Under the pieces are notes generated by a model that worked only from the letters and a program-made list of their open reading frames with translations, was not told the origin of the DNA and made no database searches. DNA of 64,000 nt from Neisseria sp. oral taxon 014 str. F0314 (lineage in GTDB: Bacteria; Pseudomonadota; Gammaproteobacteria; Burkholderiales; Neisseriaceae): assembly GCF_005886145.1 (NCBI RefSeq), contig NZ_CP040504.1, positions 1,364,001 to 1,428,000 on the forward strand. The letters are read 5' to 3'. Below, in pieces: positions 25,126 through 35,277 of the stretch. The position numbers were made by a program, and so were the translations under genes. Within the stretch, counting starts at the first letter, position 1. Every line of letters begins with the position of its first letter.

Positions 25126-25653
25126 ATAGTTTCAGTGATAAGGTTCGGTTAACGGGAGAGGTCGTCTGAAAAGGTTTTCAGACGGCCTTTTGAATGATAT
25201 GGCGGGTACCGTTGTCATTTCCACCTGCGTGGAAGCAGCGTCGGTCTTGTAGGGTAGCTCAAGCCCGCCCTGCCCTATTTTTTATGCTGTGAAACGGTTT
25301 TCGCGGGCAAAGCCCACGCTACAAAAATGGGCCTGTCAGTTTCGGTCGGACAGACAAGCCATATGGCCGATTCACTTCATTTTTGATGCTGCACCTATCG
25401 CCCCCGCCGTCATTCCCGCACAGGCGGGAATCCAGTCCTCAACTATTCAGAACTATTTAAAGATTGTCATCATTTCAAACTTCTAGATTCCCGCCTGTGC
25501 GGGAATGACGGCGCGTGGTTTTCTGATTTGAATTTACTGCAAAACCATCAGATTCAGCCCGCAGGTCGGGCATGCTCTTTATCAGGCAATAAGTATCAGA
25601 GGTTGTCTGAAAACGCTGCTTCAACGGAGTGAAAACGGGTGCAGCGGGTTTCG
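25126..25653. other. Repeat-filled spacer between rnhB and lpxB
   Basis: No gene. It holds a DUS pair (25158-25192, left arm AGGTCGTCTGAA), a stretch near 25301-25322 (CGCGGGCAAAGCCCACGCTAC) that resembles a repeat common in Neisseria, a dRS3 element (25406-25512), and a weak DUS-like word near 25603. This is a landing zone for small repeats inside an otherwise compact cluster. Confidence 0.6.
25406..25512. repeat. dRS3-flanked intergenic element
   Basis: 30-base arms at 25406-25435 and 25483-25512 are inverted with one mismatch; the core is 47 bases. The inner dRS3 spacer is GCACAGGC rather than GCGCAGGC. Confidence 0.85.
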
Positions 25654-26802
25654 CTAAAAGCCTGCTTCGGATAACACGGCTTCGGCTGCCAACGCATCGG
25701 TATCCTTGCGCAGCAGCAAATGCAGTTCGCGAAAATCCTGTTTCAGGGCAGCGGCGGCTTCGGGGTGATCGTACCAATAAGCAACGGCGGCGGCGAGTTT
25801 TTCCGGCTCGGCATCGTGTTGCAGAAGCTCCGGCACGGCGGCTTTGCCCAACAGGATATTGGGCAGGCCGACATGCGGCACTTTGACTTTACGTTTCACA
25901 TAAAAATAGGTCAGCGGCGAAATTTTGTAGCTGATGACCATCGGCCGTTTGCACAAGGCGACTTCAAGGGTGGCGGTGCCGCTGGTTACCAACACGACAT
26001 CGGCAGCGGTGCAGACGGTATCGGACTGTTTGTCGGTGATGGTAACGGGAATGGCGGAAAATTCGGGTTGCGCCAGAATTTCACCTATGCGCCTGCGTGT
26101 GGCGGCAGTGGCGGCGGGGAGCAGGAATTGCGCCTGCGGATAGCGTTTGAGCAGCAATAAGGCCGTCTGAAAAAACAAAGGGGCCATATAGTCGATTTCG
26201 CTGACACGGCTGCCCGGCAGCAAGGCAAACACGACAGCTTCGTCAGCCACACCCAACTTGGCGCGCGCGGCAGCACGGTCGTCGTCCAGCGGCATGGTCT
26301 GCGCCATAGGATGACCGACAAACTCGGCTTTGCCGCCCGCATCGAGGTAAAGCTGCGGTTCCATCGGAAACAGACACAGCACGCGGTTGACCTGATGCAC
26401 GATTTTGTTCACCCGTTCGCGCCGCCACGCCCACACCGACGGGCTGACATAATGGACGGTGGGGATGCCCGCCTTTTTGAGTTTTTCCGCCACGCCCAAA
26501 TTGAAATCGGGCGCGTCGATGCCGACAAAGACATCAGGCTTGATGCGGATGAGGTCGTTCACCAGCCCTTTGCGGATTTTCAGGATTTCGGGCAGGCGTT
26601 TGACCACCTCGACAAAGCCGCGCACCGCCAGTTTTTCCTGGTCGTACAGGCTCTCAAACCCTTCCGCCTTCATGCGTTCGCCGCCGATGCCGATGAATTT
26701 CGCATCGGGGCGGCGTTGTTTGATGGCGCGGATAAGGTGCGCGCCGAGCAGGTCGCCGGAGGCTTCGCCGACGCTGATGGCGATAACGGGGGAATGGTTC
26801 AT
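25654..26802 (-). CDS. lpxB: Lipid-A-disaccharide synthase LpxB
   Basis: Inner-membrane-associated glycosyltransferase that joins UDP-2,3-diacylglucosamine and lipid X into the lipid A disaccharide. At 382 residues it is typical for the family. The N-terminal IAISVGEASGDLLGA motif and the central PSVWAWRRERV are family hallmarks. It is the last gene of the lpxD-fabZ-lpxA-lpxB order, but a DUS terminator lies between it and lpxA. Confidence 0.96.
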   Translation of the reverse strand: MNHSPVIAISVGEASGDLLGAHLIRAIKQRRPDAKFIGIGGERMKAEGFESLYDQEKLAVRGFVEVVKRLPEILKIRKGLVNDLIRIKPDVFVGIDAPDFNLGVAEKLKKAGIPTVHYVSPSVWAWRRERVNKIVHQVNRVLCLFPMEPQLYLDAGGKAEFVGHPMAQTMPLDDDRAAARAKLGVADEAVVFALLPGSRVSEIDYMAPLFFQTALLLLKRYPQAQFLLPAATAATRRRIGEILAQPEFSAIPVTITDKQSDTVCTAADVVLVTSGTATLEVALCKRPMVISYKISPLTYFYVKRKVKVPHVGLPNILLGKAAVPELLQHDAEPEKLAAAVAYWYDHPEAAAALKQDFRELHLLLRKDTDALAAEAVLSEAGF

Positions 26803-26874
26803 ATAAGAAACGTTCGGGTAAAGGGACGGGGTATTTTAACAAAAAAACAGGCGGGGCTTGAACGGCGGGCATGA

Positions 26875-26911
26875 AGAGGCCGTCTGAAACGTTTTTTCAG
26901 ACGGCCTCTTC
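26875..26911 (-). terminator. DUS-pair terminator after lpxA
   Basis: Inverted DUS pair with T runs on both sides between lpxA and lpxB; may lower lpxB expression relative to lpxA. Confidence 0.75.
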
Positions 26912-26933
26912 ATCCTAACCGAACCCCGCCGGT

Positions 26934-27710
26934 TCAGCGGATGATGCCGCGCGTCGAGGCGGCGAAAAAGTCTTTGAACACCGCCAGTTCGGGGCGGGTT
27001 TCGGCTCGCTGCAAAATATCCGCGCGCGCTTCTTCAAACGGGATGCCGCGGTGGTAGATGGTTTTGTATACATCTTTGACGGCGGCGATTTGTTCGGCGC
27101 TGAAACCATTGCGGCGCATTCCTTCGCTGTTGAGGCCAGCCGGTTCGGCGCGGTAGCCCGCGGCCATAAAGTACGGCGGTACGTCTTTGTGCACGCCCGC
27201 GGCAAAGGCGGTCATGGCGTAGTCGCCGATGCGGCAGAACTGGAACACCAGCGTGTACCCGCCGAGAATGACATAGTCGCCGATGGTAACGTGTCCGGCC
27301 AACGAAGCGTTGTTGGCGAAAACGGTATGGTTGCCGATGACGCAGTCGTGGGCAAGGTGGCAGTAGGCCATAATCCAGTTGTCGTCGCCGATGCGGGTTT
27401 CGCCTATGCCGGTCACCGTGCCGAGGTTGAAGGTGGTGAACTCGCGGATGGTGTTGCCGTTGCCGATGGTGAGTTTGGTCGGTTCGCCGCCGTATTTTTT
27501 GTCCTGCGGGATTTCGCCCAGACTGGCGAATTGGAAGATGCGGTTGTTTTCGCCTATGGTGGTGTGGCCGTTAATCACGGCGTGCGGGCCGATTTCGGTA
27601 TTCGCGCCGATTCGCACGTTCGGGCCGATGACGGTGTATGCGCCGACTTTGACGCTGGAATCCAGCTCTGCCTTGGGGTCGATGACGGCGGTCGGGTGGA
27701 TGAGGGACAC
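26934..27710 (-). CDS. lpxA: UDP-N-acetylglucosamine O-acyltransferase LpxA
   Basis: First committed step of lipid A synthesis, acylating UDP-GlcNAc from acyl-ACP. The 258-residue protein is a left-handed beta helix of hexapeptide repeats ([19 protein letters not shown] and similar) with the conserved His in the [10 protein letters not shown] region. The start is GTG at 27710, chosen for AAAGGA upstream and the conserved [12 protein letters not shown]-terminus; the open frame 20 codons longer is non-coding. Confidence 0.96.
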   Translation of the reverse strand: MSLIHPTAVIDPKAELDSSVKVGAYTVIGPNVRIGANTEIGPHAVINGHTTIGENNRIFQFASLGEIPQDKKYGGEPTKLTIGNGNTIREFTTFNLGTVTGIGETRIGDDNWIMAYCHLAHDCVIGNHTVFANNASLAGHVTIGDYVILGGYTLVFQFCRIGDYAMTAFAAGVHKDVPPYFMAAGYRAEPAGLNSEGMRRNGFSAEQIAAVKDVYKTIYHRGIPFEEARADILQRAETRPELAVFKDFFAASTRGIIR

Positions 27711-27823
27711 AGGTTTCCTTTCATGTCTGGAGGCGTTCCGGCGGCCGCGCCGTTTCAGGCAACCCGCCAATACGCCCCGTATTCGGTTTTCAGACGGCCT
27801 CTATCCGGCAGGCCGTCTGAAAG

Positions 27824-28288
27824 TCAGCCTTTTTCGACGATGCGCTGCGCGCACATGATGGTGGCTTCGCAGGCCAGTTCGCCGTTTACTTTGGCGGTGG
27901 CGTTGAATTTGCCGATGCCGCGGCGGTGTGCCAGCAGTTCGACGTCAAACACAAGCTGGTCGCCCGGGACGACCTGACGTTTGAAACGCACGTTGTCCAG
28001 TCCGGCGAACAGGGTGATTTCGCCTTCGCGCCGTTTGGCGCTGCCCTGGGACAGAACGGCCAACACGCCGCAGGCCTGCGCCATCGCTTCGACGATTAAT
28101 ACGCCCGGCATGACGGGCGATTCGGGGAAGTGGCCTTGGAAAAACTGTTCGTTGAAGGTTACGTTTTTGATGGCGGTCAGCGACTTGCCCGGTTCGGCGG
28201 CGGTTACACGGTCAATGAGCAAGAAGGGGAAGCGGTGCGGCAGGATTTCCTGTATTTCGCGTACTTCGATGGGTAATTTGATTTCCAT
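27824..28288 (-). CDS. fabZ: 3-hydroxyacyl-ACP dehydratase FabZ
   Basis: Hot-dog-fold dehydratase of type II fatty acid synthesis. It competes with LpxA for 3-hydroxyacyl-ACP, which explains their pairing. The 154 residues include the [14 protein letters not shown] motif with the catalytic His, and the [20 protein letters not shown] helix with the catalytic Glu. An inverted DUS pair (27785-27823) separates it from lpxA. Confidence 0.96.
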   Translation of the reverse strand: MEIKLPIEVREIQEILPHRFPFLLIDRVTAAEPGKSLTAIKNVTFNEQFFQGHFPESPVMPGVLIVEAMAQACGVLAVLSQGSAKRREGEITLFAGLDNVRFKRQVVPGDQLVFDVELLAHRRGIGKFNATAKVNGELACEATIMCAQRIVEKG

Positions 28289-28318
28289 TGTTATTGTCCT
28301 TGTTGGTTCGGATGAGTT

Positions 28319-29371
28319 TCAGACGGCCTGTTTGCCGTTTTTCAGCTCGGCCAATTCCTGTTCGAGCTGTTTGATGCGTTTGCCGGTTTCGTTCAGGCGG
28401 TGGATGTGGACGGCATTGCGCGCCCACTCTTTGTAAGACGACATCGGGAAGATGCCGGCGACGTGCTGCCCGCTTTCGGTGATGCTATGGGTAACGGACG
28501 TGCCGCCGCCGATGGTGGTTTTGTCGGCGATTTCAATGTGGCCGACCGTGCCGACTCCGCCGCCGATGATGCAGTAATTGCCGACAGTAACGCTGCCGGA
28601 AATGCCGGTTTTGGCGGCGATGACGGTATGGGAACCGATTTTGCAGTTGTGGCCGATTTGGACCTGGTTGTCGATTTTGGTGCCGTTGCCGACAGTAGTG
28701 TCGCTCATGGCGCCGCGGTCGATGTTGCTGTTCGAGCCGATTTCCACGTCGTCGCCCAGCGTTACCGCGCCGGTTTGCGGGATTTTGAACCACGAGTCGC
28801 CGGCGAAGGCAAGGCCGAAACCGTCCGCGCCGATGACCGCGCCGCTGTGGATTTCGACGCGGTTGCCGAGCGTGCAGCCGTAATAAACCACAGCGTTAGG
28901 GTGCAAAACGACTTCGCTGCCCAATTTGCAATCGTGTTGGACGACGGCATTCGCCAAGATGCGGCAGCCTTCGCCCAATACGGTATTGGCGCCGATGTAG
29001 GCGTTCGCGCCGATTTCGCAGCTGTCGGGCACGGTGGCGCTCGGTTCGACAACGGCGGTCGGATGTACGCCGCCACGTGCTTTGACAACCGGTGAGAACA
29101 GGCGGGCGACTTTGGCAAAATAGAGGTACGGGTCGGCGGCGACAATCAGGCTGCGGCCGGTAAATTCTCCGGCGGCTTTGTCGGATACGATGACTGCGCC
29201 CGCTTTGCTGTCGTGTACTTCGTGTTTGTATTTCGGGTTGGCCAGAAAGCTGATGTGTTCCACACCAGCCTGAGCCAAAGGCCGCACGGCGCAGACGCTG
29301 ACGTCTTCGCCGCGCACCTCGCCGCCGAGTTCGGCGGTGATTTGGGATAAGGTATATTGTTTGACTGTCAT
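28319..29371 (-). CDS. lpxD: UDP-3-O-acylglucosamine N-acyltransferase LpxD
   Basis: Adds the N-linked acyl chain in lipid A synthesis. The 350-residue protein has an N-terminal uridine-binding domain, a hexapeptide beta helix from about residue 100 to 310 (for example IGANAYIGANTVLGEG) with the conserved His near IGHNCKIG, and a helical C-terminus. It lies 30 bases from fabZ and is probably co-transcribed with it. Confidence 0.96.
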   Translation of the reverse strand: MTVKQYTLSQITAELGGEVRGEDVSVCAVRPLAQAGVEHISFLANPKYKHEVHDSKAGAVIVSDKAAGEFTGRSLIVAADPYLYFAKVARLFSPVVKARGGVHPTAVVEPSATVPDSCEIGANAYIGANTVLGEGCRILANAVVQHDCKLGSEVVLHPNAVVYYGCTLGNRVEIHSGAVIGADGFGLAFAGDSWFKIPQTGAVTLGDDVEIGSNSNIDRGAMSDTTVGNGTKIDNQVQIGHNCKIGSHTVIAAKTGISGSVTVGNYCIIGGGVGTVGHIEIADKTTIGGGTSVTHSITESGQHVAGIFPMSSYKEWARNAVHIHRLNETGKRIKQLEQELAELKNGKQAV

Positions 29372-29464
29372 GGTTTTCGCCGTTTGCAGCGGAATCGGGG
29401 GTTGGTTCGGGGGAATGTTGTATGCGAATCCGCAGGCGGATTGCGGGCCGGACGGCCTTTAAAG

Positions 29465-29504
29465 TTTTCAGACGGCCTGCCGTATGCGGAGGCCGTCTGA
29501 AAAA
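29465..29504 (-). terminator. DUS-pair hairpin after skp
   Basis: Inverted DUS words in the outward arrangement directly after the skp stop; long stem with a short loop. Confidence 0.7.
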
Positions 29505-30023
29505 TCAGCGTGCGTTCATCGCTTTGATCACGCTGTCGGTAATATCGAATTTGCTGTTGACGTAAATCACGTCCTGCAAAATCACGTCGTATCCTTCTTT
29601 TTTCGCCAACTGGACGATAACGCGGTTGGCATTGTTCTGCAGGGCGGCAAATTCCTCATTGCGGCGCAGGTTGTAGTCTTCAGCAAACTGCGCCTGCTGT
29701 TTGCGGAATTTTTGTACCAAATCGCTCCATTTGCGGGCGGCAGCTTCGCGCTCGGCACCTTGCATTTTGTTTTCGGCCAGTTGTTTTTCCAGTTTCAGCC
29801 CTTCCTGCTGCAATTTCTGCAATGCAGCCTGACGCTTGCTGAATTCTTTTTCCAGCGTCTTCTGAATCGCCTGCGCCTGTTTGGATTCCTGATATACGCG
29901 TTCGGTATTGATAAAGCCCAGTTTCTGCACGGCTTCGGCTGCCGCAACCTGCGTACTCAGTGCACAGCCCAGCAAAACCGCGCAACCCGCGCGGACGGCT
30001 TTCGCTCTCAAAGAATATTCCAT
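29505..30023 (-). CDS. skp: Periplasmic OmpH/Skp-family chaperone
   Basis: Holds unfolded outer-membrane proteins in the periplasm for BamA, the product of the next gene upstream. From ATG 30023 there are 172 residues: a signal peptide cut at about residue 29 (STQVAAA), the conserved [13 protein letters not shown] strand, a long coiled-coil arm (about 50-115), and the C-terminal return strand ending [14 protein letters not shown] precedes the ATG. The longer open frame is a translated DUS and was rejected. Confidence 0.93.
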   Translation of the reverse strand: MEYSLRAKAVRAGCAVLLGCALSTQVAAAEAVQKLGFINTERVYQESKQAQAIQKTLEKEFSKRQAALQKLQQEGLKLEKQLAENKMQGAEREAAARKWSDLVQKFRKQQAQFAEDYNLRRNEEFAALQNNANRVIVQLAKKEGYDVILQDVIYVNSKFDITDSVIKAMNAR

Positions 30024-30065
30024 ATCAAATCCTCTGTATTCTTTTGCAAATGGTACTGTCTGTAA

Positions 30066-30115
30066 TTTTTCAGACGGCCCGCCTGTTTTCCTCTGTATCA
30101 GGCCGTCTGAAAACA
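30066..30115 (-). terminator. DUS-pair hairpin after bamA
   Basis: TTTTTCAGACGGCC and GGCCGTCTGAAAAC flank a 20-base loop between bamA and skp, in the outward orientation. Confidence 0.65.
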
Positions 30116-30176
30116 GCATACCGGCCTTCCCGTCGGAACACCTTCGGGACGGCCGGTTCGGTTTGTCCGTTCCCAA

Positions 30177-32576
30177 TCAGAATGTCGTACCCAGTTGGAA
30201 CTGGAAGCGTTGGATTTCGTCGCCCTCTTTTTTCTTGAACGGATAGGCGTAGCTGAACTTCATCGGACCCAAAGGCGACAGCCATGTTACCGCCGCACCT
30301 GCCGAAGCACGCAACTCTTCCTTGAAGGTCGATTTGTGGCTGGTGCCTAGGCCGTAAACGTTCTGTTTCGCACGGCCATTGTAGTATTCATCGTTGTCTT
30401 TGTCGGTATAGGTTTTGCCGTCCCATACGCTGCCGGCATCTGCAAACAGGCTCAGGCGGACAGTACGCGCGTCTTTGATGCCCGGCATCGGGAACAACAA
30501 TTCGGCCGATACGTTGGCTTTTTTGTTGCCGCCGTAGCTGATTTTCTCGCCATATTCGTCATACACTTTCGGACCCAACGTGCCGCTTTCGAAGCCGCGC
30601 ACCGAACCCAAACCGCCGCCGTAGAAGTTTTCGAAGAACGGCATTTCTTTGGTTTTGCCGTAGCCGTTGCCGTAACCGACTTCGCCGCCGAGCATCAGCG
30701 TCAGGCTTTTGTTCAACGGGAAGAACCATGTCTGGTTATGGGTCAGCGTGTAGTATTTCAGGTCGCTGCCCGGCAATGCCACCTCGCCGTTGATACCTGT
30801 TTGGTAGCCTCGCGTCGGCCACAGGGCGTTGTCGGTTTTGTTGCGGCCCCAGCCGATGGTACCTTTGTACAACCAGCCTTTGAAACTGCCCACACCATCG
30901 CTGCCCTTACCGTAACGGTTGATAAAGTCACGGTAACGTTTTGGGGCGCCGGTATAGGTGTTCACGGTCAGATGTTCCGCCGCCAAACCGAAATTCACGC
31001 GGTCGTATTCGGTAACGGGGATACCCATGCGGATACCCGCGCCGGCGGTGGTGGTTTTATATTGTTTCGCGCTGGACGAGGCTTTGCGCGGATCGTAGGA
31101 TTTACCGTAAACATCGTAGCCGAGGCTCACGCCGTCGGGTGTGAAATACGGGTCGGTAAACGACAGCGAACCGTTGACGGTGGTTTTACTGCGCGATACG
31201 CGAGCAGACGCGGACTTACCCGTACCGAACAGGTTGTCCTGAGATACGCCTGCCGACAGCACCATACCCGTATCCTGCACCCAGCCCGCACTCAAATCGA
31301 GCGAACCGGTCGAACGTTCCTGAACGCTCATATTGACGTCCACTTGGTCGGGCGAACCTTCCACGGGTTTGGCATCGAACTGCACGTTGTCGAAATAACC
31401 CAGCAGCTCCACACGTTCTTTGGAACGTTGCAGCTTGGAAGTGTCATACGGAGCGGCCTCCATCTGGCGTAATTCGCGCCGTACCACTTCGTCGCGGGTT
31501 TTGTTGTTGCCGGTAATATTGATTTGGTTGACGTATACCTTGCGGCCCGGCTCTACATGCAGCACGAAATCCACGGTTTTGGTTTGAGGATTCGGTACAG
31601 GCTGCACGTTGATTTCGCTGAACGCATAGCCTGCGCTGCCCATACGGTTCTGCATCGCTTCAAGCGATTTCACCATCTTCTGGCGTTCGTACCATTTGCC
31701 TTCCTTCATGGTCAGCATTTTGTACAACTCTTCTTTCAGCACTTCGCGGGTGTCGCCGTCGATGGTTACCTTGCCCCAACGGTAACGTTCGCCCTCATCC
31801 ACCGTGATTTTGATGGTCTGTTTGGTTTTGTCTTCGTTGGTCTGAACGTCGGTATCCACGATGCGGAAGCCGAAATAGCCGTTGTTTTGATAAAACTCGC
31901 TGACACGCTCCAAATCTTGCGAGAATTTCTGCTCGTTGAACTGGTTGCTTTGGGTCAGCCACGTCCACATACCGCCCTCGCTCAACGACATTTGTTTCAT
32001 CAGCTTGCGGTCGGAATAAACGTGGTTGCCTTCAAATTCGATGTCGGCGATTTTGGTAGACTTGCCCTCATCGATGGCTATATCGATGGAAACGCGGTTA
32101 CGCGCCAGTTTTTTGACGGTCGGGGTAATTTTAACCGACTGTTTGCCGCGGCCGACATATTCGTCGCGCAGGGCGACAACCGCCTGGTTCAGGGTCGCCT
32201 GATTAAAATATTGCGATTGCGCCAACCCGAAAGATTCCAGATTTTTCTTGATGGCGTCGTTTTGCAGCATTTTCGCGCCGGTGATGTTCAGCGTGGCGAT
32301 GGTCGGGCGTTCGACCACGGTCAGCAGCACCTGGTTGCCCATCGTCTCCACGCGCACATCGTCGAAAAATCCGGTGGCGTACAGGTTTTTAATGATTTCT
32401 TCGCTGCGTGCGTCGCTGAAATTGTCGCCTACTTTGACGGGCAGATAGTTGAACACCGTACTTGGTTCGGTACGCTGCAAACCTTCGACGCGGATATCTT
32501 GGATGATAAAGTCCGCCATCGCCAGCGGAGACAGGCCCAATACCATCAAAGTTGAAGCAATCTGTTTTAATTTCAT
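30177..32576 (-). CDS. bamA: Outer-membrane assembly factor BamA (Omp85)
   Basis: Essential core of the BAM machine that inserts beta-barrel proteins. From ATG 32576 there are 799 residues: a signal peptide (cut after AMA, about 21), five POTRA domains (about 22-425), and a 16-strand barrel. The lid-lock signature VRGFESG lies in the barrel, and the C-terminal Phe (QLGTTF) is typical. It starts 4 bases after rseP stops, so the two are translationally linked. Confidence 0.97.
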   Translation of the reverse strand: MKLKQIASTLMVLGLSPLAMADFIIQDIRVEGLQRTEPSTVFNYLPVKVGDNFSDARSEEIIKNLYATGFFDDVRVETMGNQVLLTVVERPTIATLNITGAKMLQNDAIKKNLESFGLAQSQYFNQATLNQAVVALRDEYVGRGKQSVKITPTVKKLARNRVSIDIAIDEGKSTKIADIEFEGNHVYSDRKLMKQMSLSEGGMWTWLTQSNQFNEQKFSQDLERVSEFYQNNGYFGFRIVDTDVQTNEDKTKQTIKITVDEGERYRWGKVTIDGDTREVLKEELYKMLTMKEGKWYERQKMVKSLEAMQNRMGSAGYAFSEINVQPVPNPQTKTVDFVLHVEPGRKVYVNQINITGNNKTRDEVVRRELRQMEAAPYDTSKLQRSKERVELLGYFDNVQFDAKPVEGSPDQVDVNMSVQERSTGSLDLSAGWVQDTGMVLSAGVSQDNLFGTGKSASARVSRSKTTVNGSLSFTDPYFTPDGVSLGYDVYGKSYDPRKASSSAKQYKTTTAGAGIRMGIPVTEYDRVNFGLAAEHLTVNTYTGAPKRYRDFINRYGKGSDGVGSFKGWLYKGTIGWGRNKTDNALWPTRGYQTGINGEVALPGSDLKYYTLTHNQTWFFPLNKSLTLMLGGEVGYGNGYGKTKEMPFFENFYGGGLGSVRGFESGTLGPKVYDEYGEKISYGGNKKANVSAELLFPMPGIKDARTVRLSLFADAGSVWDGKTYTDKDNDEYYNGRAKQNVYGLGTSHKSTFKEELRASAGAAVTWLSPLGPMKFSYAYPFKKKEGDEIQRFQFQLGTTF

Positions 32577-32580
32577 ACAA

Positions 32581-33921
32581 TTATCCAAACAAACGGTTAA
32601 TATCATTAAAGAAGGCCACCAGCATCAGCATCAGCATGGCTGCAAGCCCGAAGCGCAGGCCGATCGCCTGAATGCGCTCGCTCAACGGCTTCCCGCGTAT
32701 CCACTCGGCGGTATAATACACTAAGTGTCCGCCGTCTAAAACAGGCACGGGCAGCAGGTTCATGACACCCAAGCTGACGCTGACCAATGCCAAAAATTCC
32801 AAATAGCTCTGTATACCCAAGGCCGCCGACCGGCCTGCCACGTCGGCAATCGTCAGCGGGCCGGAGACATGGCTCAGGGAAGCTTTGCCGGTCATGAGCT
32901 TGCCGAAGAACTCTGCAGTCATCAGCGAATAGCTGGTCATTTTGTCCCAACCCATTCTGAAGGCTTCGGGAACGGACGGCGTATATTGGTAACGCACCCG
33001 TTTGTCCCACGCTTCGTCGCGTTGCGGCGCCGTACCGACTTTGCCGACCAAGGTACCGTCGGGAAGCTCTTCGGCATCGGGGCGGACATTGGCCTCATAA
33101 ACTTTGCCGCCGCGCTCGTAGCCGATGGTTATCCGGTTGCCGGGATTGCGGCGGAACAAATCGGCCCAGTCCAACCATTGTTCAATCGGTTTGCCGTCGG
33201 CAGTCAGCAGGCGGTCGCCGACTTTCAGCCCCGCCCTCTCCATCGGGCCGTTTTTCATGACAAGACCGAGACGGGTGGTCATTTTAAAAGGCCACAGCCC
33301 GATATTGCCGCTGTTTTTCGCAACTTTACCTGCTTCGGGCGTCCCCGCGGCATCGATAACGCGCACGGTTTGCTGTCCCGAGGCCGTCTGAACAGCTACG
33401 TCAACCCTGCGGGATTCTACCTCCAGCAGGATTTCGGTCTGTACGTCGCTCCAGTCTTTAACGGCTTTGCCGTTGACCGACAGAATTTTATCTTCAGGCA
33501 CAAAACCCGCTGTGGCGGCGATACTCGCCGGTTCGACCGTGCCGACATACGGGCGGATTTCGGTAACGCCGAAGGAAAAACTCAGGCCGTACAGTACAAC
33601 CGCCAGAATCAGGTTGGTCAACGGCCCCGCGGCAACGATGGCGATGCGTTTGGCCGGATGCTGGCGGTCGAAGGCGAACGGCAAATCTGTTTCGGCGACA
33701 CTGCCTTCGCGCGTATCGACCATTTTCACATAGCCGCCCAGCGGAATCGGAGCAAGACACCATTCGGTATCGCCGCGCTTTTTAGTGAAAAACGGCTTGC
33801 CGAAGCCTACGGAAAAGCGCACGACCTTTACCCCGCACCAACGCGCCACGAGGAAGTGGCCCAATTCGTGCAGGCTGACCAGAATCAGAATCGCTACGAT
33901 AAAAGAAACTATGGTTAACAA
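32581..33921 (-). CDS. rseP: Site-2 (RIP) zinc metalloprotease RseP
   Basis: Intramembrane protease that releases envelope-stress regulators and clears signal peptides. HELGH with the zinc ligands is at residues 18-22, two PDZ domains lie in the periplasmic centre, and the second metal motif [10 protein letters not shown] is near residue 390. At 446 residues it matches other neisserial homologues. The start is TTG with AGGGGG just upstream, and no ATG fits the conserved N-terminus. Confidence 0.94.
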   Translation of the reverse strand: MLTIVSFIVAILILVSLHELGHFLVARWCGVKVVRFSVGFGKPFFTKKRGDTEWCLAPIPLGGYVKMVDTREGSVAETDLPFAFDRQHPAKRIAIVAAGPLTNLILAVVLYGLSFSFGVTEIRPYVGTVEPASIAATAGFVPEDKILSVNGKAVKDWSDVQTEILLEVESRRVDVAVQTASGQQTVRVIDAAGTPEAGKVAKNSGNIGLWPFKMTTRLGLVMKNGPMERAGLKVGDRLLTADGKPIEQWLDWADLFRRNPGNRITIGYERGGKVYEANVRPDAEELPDGTLVGKVGTAPQRDEAWDKRVRYQYTPSVPEAFRMGWDKMTSYSLMTAEFFGKLMTGKASLSHVSGPLTIADVAGRSAALGIQSYLEFLALVSVSLGVMNLLPVPVLDGGHLVYYTAEWIRGKPLSERIQAIGLRFGLAAMLMLMLVAFFNDINRLFG

Positions 33922-33944
33922 TATTGCCCCCTGCGGGTTGGTTT

Positions 33945-33985
33945 CGTTTCAGACGGCCTGTGATAGACGGCAGGCCGTCTGAAAC
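33945..33985 (-). terminator. DUS-pair hairpin after dxr
   Basis: TTTCAGACGGCCTG and CAGGCCGTCTGAAAC flank a short spacer after the dxr stop. Confidence 0.65.
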
Positions 33986-33989
33986 GTCA

Positions 33990-35174
33990 TTAATTCAGGT
34001 TTTCTGCATATTCCTGCGCACGGACGCGCGTTTGGGCGTCTAAGGCCAGCAGGCTTTCGATGTCGTTCAGGCCGTCTGAAAAACCGGCGTCCAAGCAATG
34101 CGCCACGACGCGGGCGATGTCGGTAAAGCGGATTTTCCCATCTAAAAATGCGGCGACGGCCATTTCGTTTGCCGCGTTCAATACGCAAGGCGCGGAACCG
34201 CCGGCGTACATGGCGTCGTAGGCCAATTTTAGGCATGGGAAACGTCCGAAATCAGGCCGTCTGAAAGTGAGGGCGGACAGAGTGTCAAAATCTAGAGCGC
34301 CCACCCCCGATTCAATCCGCTCCGGCAGCCCCAGGCAATAGGCAATCGGCGTGCGCATATCGGGATTGCCGAGCTGCGCCAATACCGAACCGTCAAGATA
34401 GCGCACCATGCTGTGCACCACCGACTGGGGATGGATGACCACTTCCAGATTATCGGGCGGGCAGTTGAACAGCCAGTGCGCCTCAATCAGTTCCAAACCT
34501 TTGTTCATCATGGTAGCCGAATCGACCGAGATTTTCCTGCCCATACTCCAATTCGGATGTTTTACGGCCTGAGCGGGCGTGATGTGTTCGAATCCGGCCA
34601 AATCGGCATCAAGGAACGGGCCGCCGGAGGCGGTCAGGATAATCGAACGGATGCCGTGCCCGTTCAGACGGCCTGTGTAATTGTGCGGCAGGACTTGGAA
34701 AATGGCGTTGTGCTCACTGTCGACGGGCAGGACTCTGGCATTGTTGGTTCGGGCGGTTTCCATAAACAGCGCGCCGGATACGACCAGCGTTTCTTTGTTG
34801 GCCAGATAAATGGTTTTACCCTTCTGCGCGGCCGCCAGTGCCGAAGGCAGTCCGGCCGCACCGACAATGGCGCACATCACGCCGTCGACTTCGTCTGCCG
34901 AAGCAACGTCAATCAGGGCCTGTGCCCCGTGCAATACGCGGGTCCCGCTGTTTTGCGCTTTCAATAAAGCCTCCAGCCGGACGGCGTGTTCGGCATCGGC
35001 AACCACGGCATATTCGGGTGCAAACTGCGCACATTGCGCCGCCAGCTTTTCAACCTGCCTGTGCCCCGCCAGCGCGAAAACGCGGAATTTCTCAGGATGG
35101 CGCGAGATAACGTCCAAGGTATTCACACCTATGCTGCCGGTGCTGCCTAAAATGGTCAGGACTTGCTGTGTCAT
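33990..35174 (-). CDS. dxr: 1-deoxy-D-xylulose 5-phosphate reductoisomerase
   Basis: Second enzyme of the MEP isoprenoid pathway; makes MEP from DXP with NADPH. The NADPH motif GSTGSIG is at residues 10-16, KETLV and the SGGPF/DSEHNAIFQ active-site segments follow, and the length is 394 residues. I placed the start at MTQQVLTIL, ATG 35174, because the longer frame translates DUS sequence (LSDGL). It supplies isoprenoid for UppS, encoded two genes upstream. Confidence 0.95.
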   Translation of the reverse strand: MTQQVLTILGSTGSIGVNTLDVISRHPEKFRVFALAGHRQVEKLAAQCAQFAPEYAVVADAEHAVRLEALLKAQNSGTRVLHGAQALIDVASADEVDGVMCAIVGAAGLPSALAAAQKGKTIYLANKETLVVSGALFMETARTNNARVLPVDSEHNAIFQVLPHNYTGRLNGHGIRSIILTASGGPFLDADLAGFEHITPAQAVKHPNWSMGRKISVDSATMMNKGLELIEAHWLFNCPPDNLEVVIHPQSVVHSMVRYLDGSVLAQLGNPDMRTPIAYCLGLPERIESGVGALDFDTLSALTFRRPDFGRFPCLKLAYDAMYAGGSAPCVLNAANEMAVAAFLDGKIRFTDIARVVAHCLDAGFSDGLNDIESLLALDAQTRVRAQEYAENLN

Positions 35175-35277
35175 GGTTGTTTTCTTTATCAGGCCGTCTG
35201 AAAGGCCGCGTTTCTTGTTTTTCAAAGGATTACGTTTGCCGCCGCAAGGTTTCAGACGGCCTGTCCGGTCGGACACG

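Noticed and set aside
25201..25400. Possible tRNA or small RNA in the rnhB-lpxB spacer
   Set aside because: No cloverleaf or T-arm pattern; the hairpins are explained by dispersed repeats.
8074..25512. CRISPR-like spacing of the three dRS3 elements
   Set aside because: The elements are kilobases apart, each a single inverted pair; no regular short direct repeats were seen.
35175..35276. N-terminal extension of Dxr
   Set aside because: Contains translated DUS (GLSDGL) and lies before the conserved N-terminal strand.
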